A stretch of DNA of 64,000 nt from the NCBI RefSeq assembly GCF_000315625.1, contig NW_005434631.1, positions 207,601-271,600 on the forward strand. Reading direction: 5' to 3'. The position numbers were made by a program, and so were the translations under genes. Below the pieces are notes generated by a model. That model saw nothing but the letters and a program-made list of their open reading frames with translations, was not told the origin of the DNA and searched no databases. The stretch comes from Guillardia theta CCMP2712. Its lineage: Eukaryota > Cryptophyceae > Pyrenomonadales > Geminigeraceae. Shown piece by piece: positions 25,249-35,638 of the stretch (position 1 is its first letter; every line of letters starts with the position of its first letter).

Positions 25249-28200
25249 CTAAAGTTGCAAGGTGCTTTCCTGCTGCTCAATCTCGGTTCTTCTCTGTTTC
25301 TCATTCCCATAATCTTGACAGAGCTCTTCGTATCGCTGCCTCTTGTGCCCACAAAGCCGCTCCTCCTCCTCTTCCTTTTGCTTTTCAAAGTACAATCCCA
25401 AAGTGTTGGTGCCAACAATCTCCGAAGCTCCTTTAGTGAACAGCCTCGTGATGTATTTCTTTGCCCTGTAGCAGACGGGAGGGAGGGAGGGCTGTGTGCT
25501 CGTATCACTCAAGCACTCGTGCAGGTACTCCAGAGCTGCGGCCTCATCCCTACCATGTCGCTCGTTGTACTTGATCATTTCATCAAGGAAGGCGTCTTTC
25601 AAGAACCTTCCCACGGGAACGAGTTCGACCAAGGTCATGCTGTCGTCGCACTTGTTGATTTCTTGCAGGGCCTTGCGGATGTGTGCTCTACTCATTCTCA
25701 CGCTTGCTGAGTCGGCGCCGTCAAATCCCACGCACACCACATACTTCTCGTGCTTGACAGGGCAGGAGAGCGTCGGCTTCACTATGCAGACCTTTCGGAA
25801 GCATCGCGCGAGGATGTATACTCCCCCTACCGTCCCTCGTCCCAAACTGTCAGCAATCCTGCATATGAACGAGCCTCCCTGCTCTAGCGCCCCCATCCCA
25901 GCCCACATCTGCACCAAGAAGGACGGAAGGCTGGAGGTCTCGTTGGTACCACAAGGGGAGCAGCGGTTGACCGCATCTCCGATGACAATGTTAACTCTGC
26001 TAGTGGCAAGCATCGCTATCAACGGCTCAAGGTCTTCAGCCACGTCAGCTCTTGCCGCTGTCATGCTGTCTTGAGGATACGTGCGCAACAATGAGGAGGA
26101 CGGCAAGGACTGCTGGAGGCTCGGGAGGTCTGGGCTTGCCTTGTCGTTACGGTTCAAGATCCACCCGCACTTGACTCGCTGCCCCAACGACTGTAGCAGG
26201 AAGTCAGAGCAGCCGCCTCTTCCTCCATGGAGATCGAGGAACGAGACTCTGTCACGATTTTGTGTTCCTGTCATTGGCATAGCTCCATCTTTCATGAGAG
26301 ATTGGCTGCAAATGTCAAACACATCTGCAAGCTTCACTCCGGCTCTGCTAACAAAAGGTGTGCACAAAGATGAGTAACATGGGAAGAACTTCTTGATGGT
26401 TGTCGAACTCTTCATATTTGTTATTCCCCGATTTTCCAGGACTTCTTCCAATACATTGTCAGGGCAGAAATTCGAATACTTGTATTCTTTCAGCATTTGG
26501 CCCTTCACAAGCCACTCGTGTTGCGGCTGAAAGGAAATACTGCTGTCCAGCAGGAGTTCTGATCTTTCAATCCAGCGGAGATCCGCAGCTTTCACTCCTC
26601 GCCAAGCTCTCTTATCAACGTTCTCATACTCGCAAGTCAAACCCAATCGATCTCCTTGTAGTCTTGTCGTACATTGGACAGGTACAGTCATACCCTGACC
26701 TCGCTTGCCGAGACCATCTCCCTTGCGGTAGCCGTATTTCTCCAGCTGCTTCCTCGCAAACTCAGATATGACCAGTTTTTCAGGTTGCGTCTCAGGTTGC
26801 GTCTTGGTTCGACCACATTCCTCGTCAGCTGTCTTATTCCGACTGGAACCATTGACGTTCATTCTGGGCACGCGCAGATGAATGACGTTAGGGATTTGAA
26901 TTCTGCATACACCAAACACTAAGAAGAAGACGTGATAGAGTATCACTTGCAGCCAAGAGAAGGTGTCGAGCAATTGTTGGCTGGTACAAACTTGCAATAA
27001 AGATTCATCCTTAGCCAGTAAGGGATCGATGTCTCTGATGATCATGTCGACCTAAACAAAGCGTGAGCTATCAATCAATGCAGCCACAGCATCATCTGCT
27101 TACCATGCTTGGGTGTTCTTCTAGCATGCTTTCCGTCAGTTCCTGCGTGACTTCTTGTAGGTAACGCCATAGTTCTTGTGTGGTAGGTTGATCCAAGGAT
27201 TTGATAGGCAACTTGCCTGTAAGGATCAGATGTGCGAGTGCGTATCGCTCTTTGAGCTCGGAGGGATCATCTAAGCTCCAGACATGCGTGATGGAAGGGA
27301 GAGAGGTTTTGTCGATGAGGTCAAGGAACGCAGAGCTTTCCTGCTTGATCTCTCGCATGCTGATCTTTTTCTTGCCCGTGTACCTCTCTTCAACAATGAA
27401 GAAGTCATCGTCCGTTTCTCGGAAGATCCACGAGTAAACTCTCTGGCGGAGGGCGAAGGTCAAACCTAAGAAACTTTCGTCCTCCTTCCCCTCCATCGGC
27501 TGAAAGCTGTTTGGTGGCCACCAGAAGTGACGGGCGCAGACCAGACTGAATAACCGATTCTCAAAACGATAGTGCAGAAATGCTTTCAAGAAGTTTTCGA
27601 TCGCATCTTTGCTCTTGCAGTCACCGTCGTTTGAAGATCTTTCTCCGAACACCTTGGCTAGTGGCTCATTGTATGATTGTTTCAGGTTATCAAACAGCAG
27701 CAAGCCCACATTTCCCTTGAACTCCTTTGCAAGAAAGTAAGGCGTGTTCGGCGAGTTCTTGTCATCATGGGCCAAAAGTCCTCGAGCTGAACGAGCCAAA
27801 GCGACTTCATTCACGAGCATGCTCAGTTGTGCGAACGCGAGCTCCAGCTGGTCGAAACGAGGATTCGGATGGTGATCATCTACTGCATGACGACGAATGA
27901 TGCTATGGAAGAACTGACTGTGAGACCTGGGACTTTCCTTCTCCTCTGAGAAGCACGCATGCATGTGTAGCATGTCTCCTGCACCCTGCCAGATCCTGAC
28001 TTGTCGGATAACTTCCTCTCGCAGTGCTTGCAGCCGCCTGTCATATCTACTCTTCACTGACTCCCACGGTACCGTAGGAGTAAAAGCATTTTGAATGAGA
28101 TCTAAGTCGTCCCTTGCCGCGTCGTCGCAAGCCTCGTGCCTCCTCTTGCGATGTTTGAGCATGAAGTAGTCGTTGCCTTTGCGGTTTCCGAGGGCAAACA

Positions 28201-31200
28201 GATGATGAACACTTTGAACATTAAACGTTGACTGGATTGCGCTGGGCAAAACGACGAAGCAGTTCCCTCGCGATCAAAGTCGATCATAACTGTCACATCC
28301 ATGAATAAGAAATCTTTATCTCGTGACCAGATCACAACAGCTTTGTGTCTCTGTGCATAGAGCAATGCCACGGTATCAGCATTCTGAAGCTCCTTGGAGC
28401 CTGAATGATACAAGTCTATGCGAGCCGCATCTTGGTTTTCCAGAGCTTGAATCGCTCCTACCATCACTCGTTTCTTCATCATCACATCAGTCTCCGTCCC
28501 TCCTCCATCAAAACAAGCCTTCAGATTCTCTCTCATATGAGCAGCTCTTTCAGTCACGTCGACATCTTGATACAGCTCCTTCATGTACTTGAGCTTGCTG
28601 AAGTTGCTCTCCTGTTGCACTCCTCCGTCGTCAGGCACGCCGTCAAAGATAAAGACGATCCTGGATCGCGGATCGTTGCCGCTTCCTACCTGAAGCTCGG
28701 TCCAGAGCTTTTGAAAGAGACGTAGATAGGCCTTGTAGGATTTGATATGATCCAGCTGAGAGTGAAGTGACTTGAGATTGGACCCGTCGACAACAATCAG
28801 AGGAGCACAAGCTTCTCTTGCAATCCTTTCGTTTATCAGGTGTGACAGTCGATACTTTTCAGCTGGAACTTTCTTGTGTAAAGCCCAGATGGTGTGAGAT
28901 CTGGTGGGGCGGATCCGGTTGATGACAGAAGTGCAAACTGAAGGCAGTATCTTACCTTTGAGCAATCGCTCCTCGAGATCGATCGAGCTGATTCGAAACC
29001 GTCGCATCCACTCGTGTGCGATCAGCTTTCTAGCTAGCTGAATGCCATGAGCTTCCGAGCTTGGGAAAACCTTGAACAAGCGCAAAGTCCTGCTGAGCTC
29101 TGCGATTCTGAGCTCTGCGAAGTATCGCGCGCCCAACAAAAAATATTCCATCCACAGGTTGTCCACGCGACCTTGATCTATCAGGCTCAGCTCGCATCCA
29201 TCTGGGCTCTGAGGCCAGCTCACCCCAGTATATGGCAGAAGGGCCTGCAGGTAGTCCTCGGCAATGCCCTCGAAGTGCTCGCAGACCAGAAACGTCTCGC
29301 TGCTCGTGGACGCGCTCGTGGTCGGTTTGCATACAGAAGTGCGTGCGAAGACACATGAGACAAGATAGACCAGACAAAGACTCGCATGGTCACACAGACT
29401 CGCCATCCTCATCACCAGGTTTCCTCCCTTGCTCAAAGCTCCCATCGCTGTCACGACTTGACAAAATTGCAGTTGCGCATCCATGGCGCAAGCCTGACCT
29501 GATGCTGCTCCACCCATGCACCCATCAGCCGTCACCAGCATAACAGGACCCTTGCTCTTCATCTTCTCCCATGCTCCCTCTATGTTGGGACGCAGCCGCA
29601 TGTCACCGGTATTATCAGCTCCAAAGTACCAGTGCACTACGGTCTCGGTGATCAAAGCGTCATCTCCGGTCTGCGTAAAGAGTTCAAGGAAGCACACGGC
29701 ATGAGAACTAAAGTCACCAGATGTCGCTGGTCGTTTCCTTCGAAGTGAGGGTTTAAGGTACAAGCAACCCAGTCCCATTCAATGTTTTCTTCAGATTGTT
29801 TCCTTAAACCCATAAAGTAATGATTTGTTGCAGAGACAAACGCGCCTCGAGCTTCACATAGATGTAACGAAATGAATTTCTTCGTGCATTGTAAATTGAT
29901 AAGTTGGAATGCTGAAAGTATCTCATACATCTTCGCAAAATCAACGGAGCACAGCTCAGGCGCTATTCTGTCTCGAATCGCGGGTTCTACCGCGGCGGTC
30001 AGAATTGTTCGGGCAGTGAGAGCGTCCCATTCCTAAGGCAGGTCAGCTACAGCACGTGCTCTCTCTACAGCCTACCTGCTTGTCTACGCCTTCCACTTGC
30101 CGCCTGCTCAGTCGTCAGCAAGGGCTTCAACTTGTTAAAGAGATACTTCTTCTGTTCAAGTTTTCGTAGGACAGGCTGAATATTGTCGATACCGAAGGAG
30201 GAGGATGCGAAAAGAGTAGCAGCAGGAGGCAGGGATATTCCCATCCTCTTGACTTCGAAGCACTTGTCGATGAAAGGTGCCTCATCGTCTTTCTTCTCTC
30301 GCCGCTGATCCATCGACTTCTGGATTAGACCTCCCAACTCGAACATTTTTTCAGCTTCGTCTCTGCTCATCATCAGAAGTTCAGGAGGAGGAATCTGAGC
30401 CTTGGTATCATCGCACTTGGATGGACAGTGACCTCTAGTGCAGTACAGAACTTCATCTGACGGTGATTCCTTGTGAGCTGTTTTCGTTGTATTCGTCGAA
30501 ACATTCAAGTCATGTCTGTATAGTTGCAAGCAATCATTGAAGGTGAAATAATGCCCATCTGGAGAGTTTGTTGAGCAATCTTGGATCATTTCATTCTGTT
30601 TCAAATGATCTGGTTCTGTCCTACGTTTGTAAAGCTTGAGGAACAATATGAGCTCGCACGCCGACATTTCTTTCAGTGCGGCACTCGTCTCCGTTTGCAT
30701 CGATCCGACTTTGTTTTGAACCCTCCCCATCCATTTTGACTGAGTGTGGATTGAAAACGGAAATTGGTTGCCATCTTCAGTGTACAAGAAATCAATGCCA
30801 GGAGTATAAGGTGATAAATGCGCTTTCTTCACGTATGCCTTGCAAAATAGACAAACTTTGCAGGAAGTTTGGACCTTCTAAAATCTCTTCATCCAGCTCG
30901 CATTCCAGCAATCTGCGCCTCTGCCGTTGAGAAATGACCAGGCTCAAATCTCTTTCTACGAGTGCCTCCACCCCTTCCCTATAATGTATTCCCACTGCAA
31001 TATGCAGCGCTGTCTTGCCTTGCCCGTCCTTCAAGTCTACTCGGACCTACAGCACAAGTATCTCCGGTCAGCTCCTCTCACCTCCTACTCCTCCTGGACT
31101 TACCTTGTCGCTCTCCAGCAGAGCCCTCACGCACGCCGTTTGCCGGTGATAGACGGCGAGATGCAGCGGCGTATCGCCTGACTCTGTTTGAACGTTGGGG

Positions 31201-31886
31201 CTGGCACCTAGGGCGAGCAGCCTCCTGCAGCATTGCTCCTTGCCTTTCTCGCAAGCTCGATGAAGAAGAGACCTTTCCTTGTATCGGGGCAAGAGCTCGT
31301 CGATCCTCGCGACGTTAAGGAGCCGCTGGAGCTCGTCCGCGTCGTCCCTCATGAGGACCTCATTCTCCGATATCATTGTAATAGCTGTCTGTGCGTTCTT
31401 CTGTCGTGCGTAGTCCAGCACAAGTCTCCCCTGCCCGTCCTGGATGTCCAGACATGCACCTCCCTCCATGAGTGCCTCCACCCCCTCCCAATAGTCTCCT
31501 CCCGCTGCAATGTGCAGCGCTGTCTTGCCTTGCCCGTCCTTCAAGTCTACTCGGACCTACAGCACAAGTATCTCCGGTCAGCTCCTCTCACCTCTTACTC
31601 CTCCTGGACTTACCTTGTCGCTCTCCAGCAGAGCCCTCACGCACGCCGTTTGCCGGTGATAGACGGCGAGATGCAGCGGTGTTTCTCGCGAACTTGATAT
31701 TGCCTGTACGTTGGGGCTGGCGCCCAGGGCGAGCAGCCTCCTGCAGCATTGCTCCTTGCCTTTCTCGCAAGCTCGATGAAGAAGAGACCTTTCCTTGTAT
31801 CGGGGCAAGAGCTCGTCGATCCTCGCGACGTTAAGGAGCCGCTGGAGCTCGTCCGCGTCGTCCCTCATGAGGACCTCGTCCTGCAT
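25249..31886 (-). CDS. Giant fusion: ankyrin repeats + CMTR2-like cap 2'-O-methyltransferase + FEN/PIN-like nuclease domain + G-patch + second RrmJ-like domain
   Basis: Seven exons on the minus strand: 31886-31614, 31556-31104, 31046-30939, 30877-30076, 29986-29718, 29670-27104, 27051-25249, all with GT-AG introns of 47-89 nt and consistent phase. In order the protein has ankyrin segments (GKTALHIAAGGDYWEGVEAL), a CxxC-rich linker (SCKVCLFCKAY), the CMTR2 RrmJ domain (FISLHLCEARGAFVSATNHY, WDWVACTLNPHFEGND, VVHWYFGADNTGDM, VMLVTADGCMGG), a FEN/XPG-type PIN domain (PLIVVDGSNL, FIFDGVPDD, NADTVALLYA, WSRDKDFLFMD), a helical region, a G-patch (YGYRKGDGLGKRGQGM) and the degenerate second RrmJ domain (LVELVPVGRFLKDAFLDEM) that ends all CMTR2 proteins. 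Human CMTR2 has only the two RrmJ domains and makes cap-2 on mRNA; G-patches are known from CMTR1. Exon 6 is one base short of an open frame (near 28265). Start: ATG 31886 is the first in frame. About 2090 residues. Confidence 0.78.
28255..28275 (-). other. Apparent single-base frameshift in exon 6 of the CMTR2 fusion gene
   Basis: The PIN-domain frame (MIDFDREG) and the continuing frame (FVVLPSAIQSTF) meet here but differ by one base. The exon measures 2567 nt, one short of a multiple of three, while the other exons sum to whole codons. There is no GT-AG pair that fixes the phase. A missing G in GAGGG is the simplest reading: a base-call error or a real mutation. Confidence 0.6.
30946..31880 (-). 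repeat. Tandem duplication of an ankyrin exon unit, about 510-517 bp period
   Basis: Segments 30990-31365 and 31500-31880 are nearly identical over exon and intron sequence (offset 510, then 517 after a small insertion). Each unit encodes the ankyrin pair ERSLLHRACEKGKEQCCRRL and TPLHLAVYHRQTACVRALLE plus the same short intron. Near-identity of the intron shows the duplication is recent. Confidence 0.85.
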
Positions 31887-32989
31887 GATGTGCTCAGTGA
31901 GGACAAGGCGAACCGCAAGTATTGGCGTGTGTAGTCAGGTACGCGCTCCTTGCGGGAATCCCTTGGCTGCCTTCCTCGGTGAGCTCGGAACTGAGAACAA
32001 CAGACGGGATTGAAACGGTTTTCAACGTACGGTACCCTTTAAGGTACCCCCTGATTCCCCTGCTGATACCCCCAATACACTACCCTCACCCGAGTGACCA
32101 GCTGAATGACCAGGCACTGAAGTTGATGAACAGGGCATGGGAAGGGGACGGAAAGACCCCGCGACTGTCCTCGCTCTCAGACCTGCCCACTCCTCTGCCT
32201 AAGAAGAAACTGAAAGCCTAACTAACTTCCGTGACTAAGATCATAAGAAATGAGAAGGGCATACACTTCTCAACTCCAACTTCGACAGGAAGCGTTAGTT
32301 TTCTTACTCGCCCGGATCAGATACCTTGAAGGCTCAGCTTCTCACCGTCACGCTATACCCCCCTTCAAGAAGGTTTTCTCCTCAGTCCGATCGAGGACGC
32401 CTCCGAGTCCGATCGTCAACTACCACCGTTGGGTTTGGCACAGGGCTGCGGTCCGGGCACCGGGGCCCGGCAGTGACGGTACGGTCGGTCCGGGTGGTTC
32501 CCGGCGGCGCCGGAGCCTTCAGCCTGTGAGCGGCCCGGGCCCGGGTAACTAAGCCGTGAGGAGGCGGGCTTGTAAAGTGAAGTCAGTTTGATGGACGACT
32601 GCGGCCCTATGGTGAAGCTGGTAAGTGAGCATGAGCAGGAGAGCAGGGCAGCAGCGAGGGAGGGGAGAGAAGGAGGTAAAGGGCAGGAACGATAGCAGAG
32701 GACATTGAAACATGCGGTAGAGGGAGTGCGAGAGGGGGGGGGGGAGCAGGTAGGAAAGCATTTCAATGAAGACCAGCGGGAAAGGATGAAGCTGTTCCAT
32801 CTCAGTATTGCTGATTGTTGCGATGAGATCGCAGGAGGATGATCGAGGAGATGTAGAGAGAAGAGCTAGAGTGACATGCGTCTCTGTTGTCAGTCAAGAC
32901 ACTGACGTCCTTGCCTCAAGATGGTAACGTACCACCGGAGAAAGCAGCGATAGGCATCCTACCTCACCGCCAGCTCTGTCTACGACGCC
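31887..32989. promoter_or_regulatory. Divergent intergenic region with GTACC/TACCCC motifs and a GC-rich island
   Basis: Holds two GGTACC sites with a run of TACCCC-like motifs (32027-32095), a GC-rich CCGGGCC/GGGCCC island (32390-32555) and a pyrimidine or purine tract (32630-32770). No gene recognised. Lies between the divergent CMTR2-fusion gene and the 32990 gene, so it probably contains both promoters. Confidence 0.4.
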
Positions 32990-35588
32990 ATGGAGGGTAA
33001 CGTATTGCCCGAGACGTCGGAGAGCGGGAGTCTAGGAGGATACATCTACAACGACGACGAGGACGACGATGCGGATGACGAGCTTGACAACGAGCATTCC
33101 GACTTCGAGTCATGCGAAGAGCTCGAGGGCGCGAACCAGCGCGCGGCTCGAGAGATCAGCGACTTGAGCATCAGCGGCATCTCAGCCGTCCAGCATGACG
33201 AGACTTTACCGCACGAAGACGCTTCGGACGACTACGTGAGGAGCTGCGTGTTGAGCTGAGGCCGAGCTGAGCCTGAACTGTCAGGTCGAGATCGTGAAGA
33301 ACTTGAGCGATAGCGAGCAATCGTCGGATGATGACGTGTCAGAGCCGTTGAAGTTGAGAAAGTGAGATGACATGTTGCCCGTCAGCCCTCTGCCTTACAC
33401 ACCATTGCAGGTTTGACTACACTTTGGTACTGGAATGTATGTGCGCGGGAAGCAAGAGGAAGCAAATCAACGTTTGGCTGCCAGAGACTCTTGTCTTTGT
33501 TAACAACGTCCCGCTGTGTTGGTACTTCACGCGGAAGCAAGTGATCATGGCGACGTGGTTGTGCTTGCTCGGCTCATGTAATGCAGGACTGTACCATCTC
33601 GAAACGAAACTTCGGGCACAAGAAGTCAATGACAAACCAGCAGGTCAGAAAGTTTGATCTCTCCTGACCTTGACTGGCTCTTCTGAGCATGACTGTAGAT
33701 CCTCGCCAAGTTCGGAGGGTTGACCGGAGAGATCACCTCGTACTTCGTGCATGTCACTGACGTCGACGAGGAGCACATGAGCTGGAAGATCGAATACTTC
33801 GATAGGAAAAGCCTCCGAGATTTTCTCTACGATGAAAACGCAACTCGCAACGGTTTCTTGCAGAAATTCGTGTGCATCCGCAAGCATGTAAGTCTTTCTC
33901 TTCCTTGTCTTGGCGTTCATCTCCGACCTCGATGACATGCTCGTGCAGCGATTCGCAGCTTCTCTAGACACGAATCAGCTGCTGCAAACCTTTGACGTGA
34001 GATGGAAGAAGGTGAGGCAAGCTTGCTTGACAGGCGACCGAACTCGCTGATGCCTCTCCCTCCGCAGGACGATCTGAGGAGCACGAGGGTGCAGACCCGC
34101 TCCTACGTCTTCCGCATCCCTGACGACGGGACGAGCTCCTACAGGTACGGCATGGCAGAGCCGCACGACCATCGTTCCTCCCACCTGTCGATGAACTCGA
34201 CCATCACCAAGAAGGCTCAGAGCGTCTGTCGCTGCATCGCTGAGTCGATGAAGCTCCCCGTGGACGGATACTCCCGCACCCTCCAACGGATTCACTGCAA
34301 GTTCAGGATGGGAAAGGAGGGCGTCCTGTGGTTCCAGTTCTGCACCTGGATGAGGGCGGACAAGTACGGCCCCCTCCAACGGAGGCTGTCGAGCCTGCGC
34401 ATGTCCGACCTGCTCTTCTCCAGCAGCAGGAATTTGCTTCAGGGGGAGCCCGCGCCCGACTCCTCGCTTGCTCAGCAGAGCAAGGGCCCTGTGCAGGAGC
34501 ACGAGCACGTGAGGAGTGTGGAGGCGGAGCAGGTCAACAAGGTCAGCCTGCCGACCAAGAGCCAGGACATGAGGACCTGTTCTCTGTGCTCGGCTCGAAT
34601 CCTCGCGCAGACGTCATGCTCCGTCACCTACGGCGAAGTCCTTCCCTTCCTGATGCACCTCAACGTCAGTCTCCGCTCTCAGCTCTCCCCAGCTGATGCC
34701 CACCAGGGGGAGGCAGCAGCAGAGGCGGCGGTCGAGAATCTGCCGCAGGAGCTCTGGAGGGAGATGCAGCTCAAGGAGGAAGAGGAGGTCGGCCTGCAGG
34801 ACCTCAGCTGCCGGCTGCAGTTGATCGGGCTGTCACCGTCGTGGATCGAGAGGATCATAGTGGAGATGGCGTCGAGCGACGAGGAGATCAGCGGGTTCGT
34901 CGACCTCAGGCTGTTCAGGATGGCGATAGAGGCCTCGCAGGGTCAGCGGGGGAGAGGCTGGACGGATGGAGGGGAGGAGAGGAGGGAGTGGGAGCACGGA
35001 GACTCTATCTTCTCCGACCAGCCGCTGATCTACCAGTACATGTCCCCAACTTTGCACAAGAGGAAAGTTCCGTCAGTGTTCAACGAGCTTGCTCTTCACA
35101 TCCCTGAGTTGGACTTCCATCTCTTGTTCGAGGAGAGGCATGGCGGGTTGTCATGGGCAGGCGTCCTTCACAAGGACGTGGTATGTTGCCTGCATTGCAA
35201 ACGAGTATGCAAGCTCTTCGTCGAGGCGAAACTTCGAGGGCTCGAGTACTCGGAGCCTCAACTCGACAAGCTCAAGAAGCTGGTGCACCCCAACAGCCCG
35301 ACGCTCCTCGCCATCATGTGGAACTTGCGGGGCAAGAAGACAAGCACACAGATCCCCGTCGACCGGGAGTGGAGTTTGGACCGGGCCAAGGAGTCGAGGA
35401 AGGTCGAGCAGCAGCGGGGAGGTCAGCATGCAGGTAGTTTACAGGTGGGGAGCAAGAAACAGTGGCAGAGCAAGTCGAAGCAGAGCCTGCAGTGGCTGCG
35501 CGAGATCTCTAACGAAGAGCTGCTGCAGGAGCTTGCCAGGCGCGCGGCTCCTCCTTCGATCCAAGAAAAGAATACCCAGTGGAGATGA
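32990..35588 (+). CDS. Unrecognised multi-domain protein with acidic N terminus and CxxC pairs
   Basis: Exons join in phase: 32990-33234 (highly acidic, YIYNDDEDDDADDELDNEHS), a short exon (VEIVKNLSDSEQSSDDD), FDYTLVLECMCAGSKRKQIN (33413 on), ILAKFGGLTGEITSYFVHVT (about 33700), RFAASLDTNQLLQTFDVRWK and a long last exon from 34068 (DDLRSTRVQTRSYVFRIPDD) to the TGA at 35586. The middle contains a conserved-looking block (RIHCKFRMGKEGVLWFQFCT, 34285-34345), and there are paired cysteines at MRTCSLCSARI (34570) and VVCCLHCKRVCKLF (35180), which could bind zinc. Codon use is GC3-rich and the frame is long, so coding is not in doubt, but I recognise no family. FTRKQVIMATWLCLLGS could be a buried helix rather than a membrane span. 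Neighbours give no functional hint. Confidence 0.7.
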
Positions 35589-35638
35589 CTAGCCTACTGG
35601 AAGTCAACCTCCACTTTGACAACTTTCATCTCCTGCGA

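Noticed and set aside
25249-27045. A separate CMTR1-like gene (G-patch plus RrmJ) downstream of the CMTR2-like gene
   Set aside because: The preceding exon ends at a GTAAGC donor in phase with this exon, and the C-terminal sequence matches the second RrmJ domain of CMTR2 rather than CMTR1.
30792-31034. A separate ankyrin gene ending at 30792
   Set aside because: A 61-nt GT-AG intron (30878-30938) in phase 0 carries the ankyrin frame into the CMTR2 exon and keeps the repeat consensus (DLSL/KVQT).
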